Both the position numbers and the translations under genes were made by a program. Under the pieces are notes generated by a model that worked only from the letters and a program-made list of their open reading frames with translations, made no database searches and was not told where the DNA came from. Positions 61,259-64,000 of a DNA stretch of 64,000 nucleotides are shown here, in pieces; the first letter of the stretch is position 1; each line of letters starts with the position of its first letter. Origin of the DNA: UBA11891 sp049890035 (GTDB lineage: Bacteria > Bacteroidota > Bacteroidia > Flavobacteriales > Flavobacteriaceae); NCBI GenBank assembly GCA_049890035.1, contig JBMHCG010000057.1, positions 1 to 64,000 of the forward strand, given 5' to 3'.

Positions 61259-61534
61259 TTACTGTTCGTTGTATCCGAATCTTGCGTCCAATCGATTCAT
61301 CAAACGAACGTAGACGAAGATTAAAACAACAAAGACATAGATAGATCCCTGCTGAGCAAACCAAAACCCTAAAGGAAAACCCCCTATTTGGTGGTGGTCC
61401 AATTGATCTCTAAATAGAATTCCGGCACCGAATGATACAGCAAACCAGATGCTCAAAAGAATAAATAAATAACGGAGATTCATCTTCCAATAGTTTGCAG
61501 CGTTAGATAATGACTTTGAATTTGTATTTCTCAT
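61259..61534 (-). CDS. DUF4212 small subunit of the acetate symporter
   Basis: A 91-residue membrane protein with two hydrophobic helices (LRYLFILLSIWFAVSFGAGILF and GFWFAQQGSIYVFVVLIFVYVRL), the first 60 residues matching DUF4212. In this family the protein is encoded beside a VC_2705-type symporter and acts with it. The ending LDARFGYNEQ is typical. First gene of the acetate module. Confidence 0.93.
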   Translation of the reverse strand: MRNTNSKSLSNAANYWKMNLRYLFILLSIWFAVSFGAGILFRDQLDHHQIGGFPLGFWFAQQGSIYVFVVLIFVYVRLMNRLDARFGYNEQ

Positions 61535-61675
61535 GTCTTTACTTTCCGTACAAATTACTAAAATTCATTCAGCATTTTTTGTCTAGCATAGCCAAATTAA
61601 ATATTACTCGTATATTCAAGCGATTTTAAGGAGTTGAATTGTATGATATAAGATGTTGAATTAAATCCAGACACT

Positions 61676-63490
61676 ATGGCAACAAAATATGTAGATCTCC
61701 CAACAGTTAAATTTTTAATGAATGACGTTCAAGATATCCAATCAGTATTGGATTGTAAACGTTATGAAGATCACGACGCGGAATCGATTGATCTTTTCAT
61801 CGATTCAGTAAAGCAATTTGCGGACAAAGAACTGTTCCCTTTTTTCAAAGAAATGGATGAAAAACCAGCCCATCATAAAGACGGAGGGGTTGTTGTGCAT
61901 CCACAGGTAGAAACAATGATGAAACAAGGAGGTGAATTGGGATTGATTGCTGCCCCTTTTGATTACGAAGATGGTGGTTTGCAACTGCCTATGCTTGTCC
62001 ACACAGCAGCAGGCTATATTCTGGATGCCGCCAACAATCATCTTCCTGGTTATGCGGGACTTACGTCAGGAGCTGCCGAACTCATCCTTGAATTTGGAAG
62101 CCATGAACTCAAAGAAGCCTACACCCCTAAAATGCTCTCCGGAGAGTGGGGGGGCACCATGTGCCTTACAGAGCCCCAAGCGGGCAGCTCGCTTTCAGAT
62201 ATTGTCACCAAAGCTGTACCAACAGAAGAAGGACACTACAAAATCAGTGGTCAAAAAATCTTTATTTCGGGTGGTGACCATCAATACGCAGACAATATCG
62301 TACACCTCTTATTGGCGCGGATTGAAGGAGCACCTGCTGGTACAAAAGGAATTTCTTTATTTGTCGTTCCCAAAAAAAGGGTAACAAATGCTGGCGAACT
62401 AGTCTCTAACGATGTCACAACAGTAGCTGATTTCCAAAAAATGGGGCAACGAGGATACTGTACAACCCACCTTGGTTTTGGTGACAAAGAAGATTGTTTT
62501 GGCTATTTAGTGGGTGAAGCCAACAAAGGCTTACACTACATGTTTCTGATGATGAACGGGGCTCGAATCGCTGTGGGAAGAACAGCCTCAGCCATTGCTT
62601 CAGGAGCCTATTACGCCTCCTTAGAGTATGCGAATGAGCGTCCCCAGGGGCGAAAACTCAGCAGTGAGGGTACTAAAAATCTCAACCAAAAACAAAACCT
62701 TATTGTTGAACACCCAGATGTACGCCGCATGTTGTTGTTACAAAAAGCTGTAGTAGAGGGGAGTATGAACTTGATTTTAAAAGCAGCCCGATATTATGAT
62801 CTCCAGCATACGGCAGACGATGCCCAAAAAAAACACAAATACCACAGCCTGCTGGAAATGATCATTCCAGTGGTCAAAACATACCCTTCAGAAGCTGGAA
62901 TTTATGCCATCAATAACGGTCTTCAAGTCTTGGGAGGCTATGGCTTTTGTTCAGACTATATTCTGCAACAATACTATCGAGATATACGGATTTGTGCTAT
63001 ATATGAAGGAACAACCGGCATTCAGTCCCAAGATTTACTTGGACGTAAAATGATGCTAAATAATGGCGAAGGCGCACAATTGTTATTGGCAGAAATCCAA
63101 CAGACCTTGGACGCAGCCTTGCAAATCCCCGGCTTAGAAGCCTGGGCAAATCAACTGGGAGAACAATTGCAACAAACACAGCAAATATTACAACATCTGG
63201 TCCCTTTCGCTATGAAAGGAGACTACGAGCGTTTTCTGGCTGATGCCTCAGTATTTATGGAATTCTTTAGCCTCATACTAATTGGATGGTCCTGGCTTGA
63301 AATTGGTATCATTGCCAAAAGAGCCTTAATTACTGGAAACACTTCCTTGGACACTTCATTTTATGAAAGCAAACTAGAAACTCTAGAATATTTCTTTGTT
63401 TACGAATTGCCAAAAACAAAAGGATTGACTGAAGTACTGCTTCATCCCTCTTCGGTAACTATCAAAAAAGAGAAAGAATATATTTTCTAG
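61676..63490 (+). CDS. Acyl-CoA dehydrogenase
   Basis: A 604-residue cytoplasmic flavoenzyme. It oxidises an acyl-CoA to the 2-enoyl-CoA with FAD. The acyl-CoA dehydrogenase domains run in order: N-terminal helices, middle MCLTEPQAGSSLSDIVTKA near 165, YKISGQKIFISGGDH near 185, then VGRTASAIASGAYYASLEYANERPQGRKL. LQVLGGYGFCSDYILQQYYRDIRICAIYEGTTGIQS holds the catalytic Glu region. A C-terminal extension to 604 (the acetyl-CoA-dehydrogenase C-like domain) makes it longer than the short-chain enzymes. It diverges from the acetate module, 141 bases from DUF4212. Confidence 0.95.
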   Translation: MATKYVDLPTVKFLMNDVQDIQSVLDCKRYEDHDAESIDLFIDSVKQFADKELFPFFKEMDEKPAHHKDGGVVVHPQVETMMKQGGELGLIAAPFDYEDGGLQLPMLVHTAAGYILDAANNHLPGYAGLTSGAAELILEFGSHELKEAYTPKMLSGEWGGTMCLTEPQAGSSLSDIVTKAVPTEEGHYKISGQKIFISGGDHQYADNIVHLLLARIEGAPAGTKGISLFVVPKKRVTNAGELVSNDVTTVADFQKMGQRGYCTTHLGFGDKEDCFGYLVGEANKGLHYMFLMMNGARIAVGRTASAIASGAYYASLEYANERPQGRKLSSEGTKNLNQKQNLIVEHPDVRRMLLLQKAVVEGSMNLILKAARYYDLQHTADDAQKKHKYHSLLEMIIPVVKTYPSEAGIYAINNGLQVLGGYGFCSDYILQQYYRDIRICAIYEGTTGIQSQDLLGRKMMLNNGEGAQLLLAEIQQTLDAALQIPGLEAWANQLGEQLQQTQQILQHLVPFAMKGDYERFLADASVFMEFFSLILIGWSWLEIGIIAKRALITGNTSLDTSFYESKLETLEYFFVYELPKTKGLTEVLLHPSSVTIKKEKEYIF

Positions 63491-63491
63491 C

Positions 63492-64000
63492 ATGTTAGAG
63501 ACACCGATTTTGACCTTCAAATTATTTTTTCGCACGTGGATTTGCCTATGCTTGTGGGGAAGTGCTCCCCTATTTGCACAAGACTGGGCTCAATTAAACA
63601 AGTTCCAAAAGGCCAATCAGCAACTAGGCTCACCGAAAAAAAATGAAAATCGCATCGTATTTATGGGAAATTCCATCACAGAAGGCTGGCTCCAAACCCG
63701 CCCTCAATTTTTTGAAGGAAAGCCTTTTATCAATCGAGGTATTAGTGGGCAAACAACCCCTCAAATGTTGTTGCGTTTTCGGCAAGATGTGATTGCCTTA
63801 CAGCCTAAAGCTGTTATTATATTAGCTGGCACCAATGACATTGCTGGAAATACAGGCCCCATAACCATTCAAGGCATCTTGGACAATATCAAGTCCATGT
63901 GTGAGTTGGCCCAAAGTAATGGAATCGATGTTATTCTCTGCTCTGTCCTCCCTGCTGAGGAATATCCTTGGCAACCCGGAAAAGACCCAAAAAATAAAAT
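63492..64000 (+). CDS. GDSL/SGNH-family esterase (cut by window edge)
   Basis: The first 169 codons of an exported hydrolase. A signal-like segment ends FAQ, followed by VFMGNSITEGW, the SGNH block I with Asn in place of the usual Asp (G-N-S). INRGISGQTTPQMLLRF holds block II Gly, and IILAGTNDIAGNTG block III Asn. The catalytic His block lies past the edge. G-N-S variants of this kind are common in Bacteroidota. Likely an esterase acting on acetylated or acylated carbohydrates. It starts one base after the acyl-CoA dehydrogenase stop. Confidence 0.85.
   Translation, partial: MLETPILTFKLFFRTWICLCLWGSAPLFAQDWAQLNKFQKANQQLGSPKKNENRIVFMGNSITEGWLQTRPQFFEGKPFINRGISGQTTPQMLLRFRQDVIALQPKAVIILAGTNDIAGNTGPITIQGILDNIKSMCELAQSNGIDVILCSVLPAEEYPWQPGKDPKNK

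Noticed and set aside
1..64000. CRISPR arrays, tRNA or rRNA genes, insertion sequences, integrated phage
   Set aside because: Read for and not seen. The recombinase at 19509 stands alone, without phage structural genes or recognisable attachment-site repeats.

Overview
The window looks like a chromosomal segment of a marine, heterotrophic member of the Bacteroidota, most likely a Flavobacteriaceae. The basis is AT-rich DNA, many lipoproteins with short lipoboxes, little or no Shine-Dalgarno signal, -7 boxes of the TAnnTTTG type, and a family set typical of that group (stand-alone TonB plug domain, DUF5916, MlrC-like peptidase, Sb-PDE-type PHP protein, DUF4212/acetate symporter, BspA-type repeats). 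No rRNA, tRNA, CRISPR array, intact insertion sequence or prophage was seen. Coding density is very high and several convergent gene pairs overlap at their stop codons.

Region 1 (1-12.4 kb) is a surface-glycan locus. Read leftwards it has an HTH/nucleotidyltransferase-fold regulator, an ABC flippase, a hexapeptide acyltransferase, a Gfo/Idh/MocA sugar dehydrogenase, an AsnB-type amidotransferase and a nucleotide-sugar epimerase cut by the left edge. Next to it are a WecA/MraY-like initiating glycosyl-1-phosphate transferase and two paralogous O-antigen-ligase/TPR membrane proteins. Together they suggest synthesis, export and ligation or polymerisation of an acetamido-uronic acid (possibly amidated) glycan.

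Region 2 (12.4-20.8 kb) is built around a 975-aa surface lipoprotein with a 21-residue solenoid repeat and a strong terminator. An inverted, 5'-truncated, nonsense-interrupted paralogue lies 2.8 kb away, followed by a tyrosine recombinase. Between the two paralogues are a periplasmic membrane dipeptidase (M19) and a DacB-type D,D-carboxypeptidase.

Region 3 (20.8-39.5 kb) is nutrient uptake and catabolism: an MBL-fold hydrolase, a GH16 glucanase, a CNT nucleoside transporter, two SSS symporters, an alanine-type symporter, an M20 amidohydrolase, OsmC, a D-2-hydroxyacid dehydrogenase, and an overlapping DUF1611/enolase-superfamily pair that matches DgcN-DgcA (D-glutamate to L-glutamate through N-acetyl intermediates). 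With the M19 and DacB enzymes this reads as a scattered toolkit for using peptidoglycan peptides and D-amino acids. A PepSY membrane protein here is frameshifted.

Region 4 (39.5-50.2 kb) is rich in secreted and lipid-anchored proteins: a Big_2-like lipoprotein coupled to a beta-barrel protein, a BspA-repeat lipoprotein, an HEIGH metallopeptidase lipoprotein, a PKD/cadherin lipoprotein, DUF2147, a Kazal-domain lipoprotein, and a CBM9-like/DUF5916 outer-membrane protein. Region 5 (50.2-64 kb) is metabolic: an MDR reductase, hemolysin III, an MlrC peptidase, a PHP phosphoesterase, small proteins, the acetate module (DUF4212, SSS symporter, acetyl-CoA synthetase), an acyl-CoA dehydrogenase, and a GDSL esterase cut by the right edge.

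All functional names are family assignments read from motifs by eye; no database search was run.
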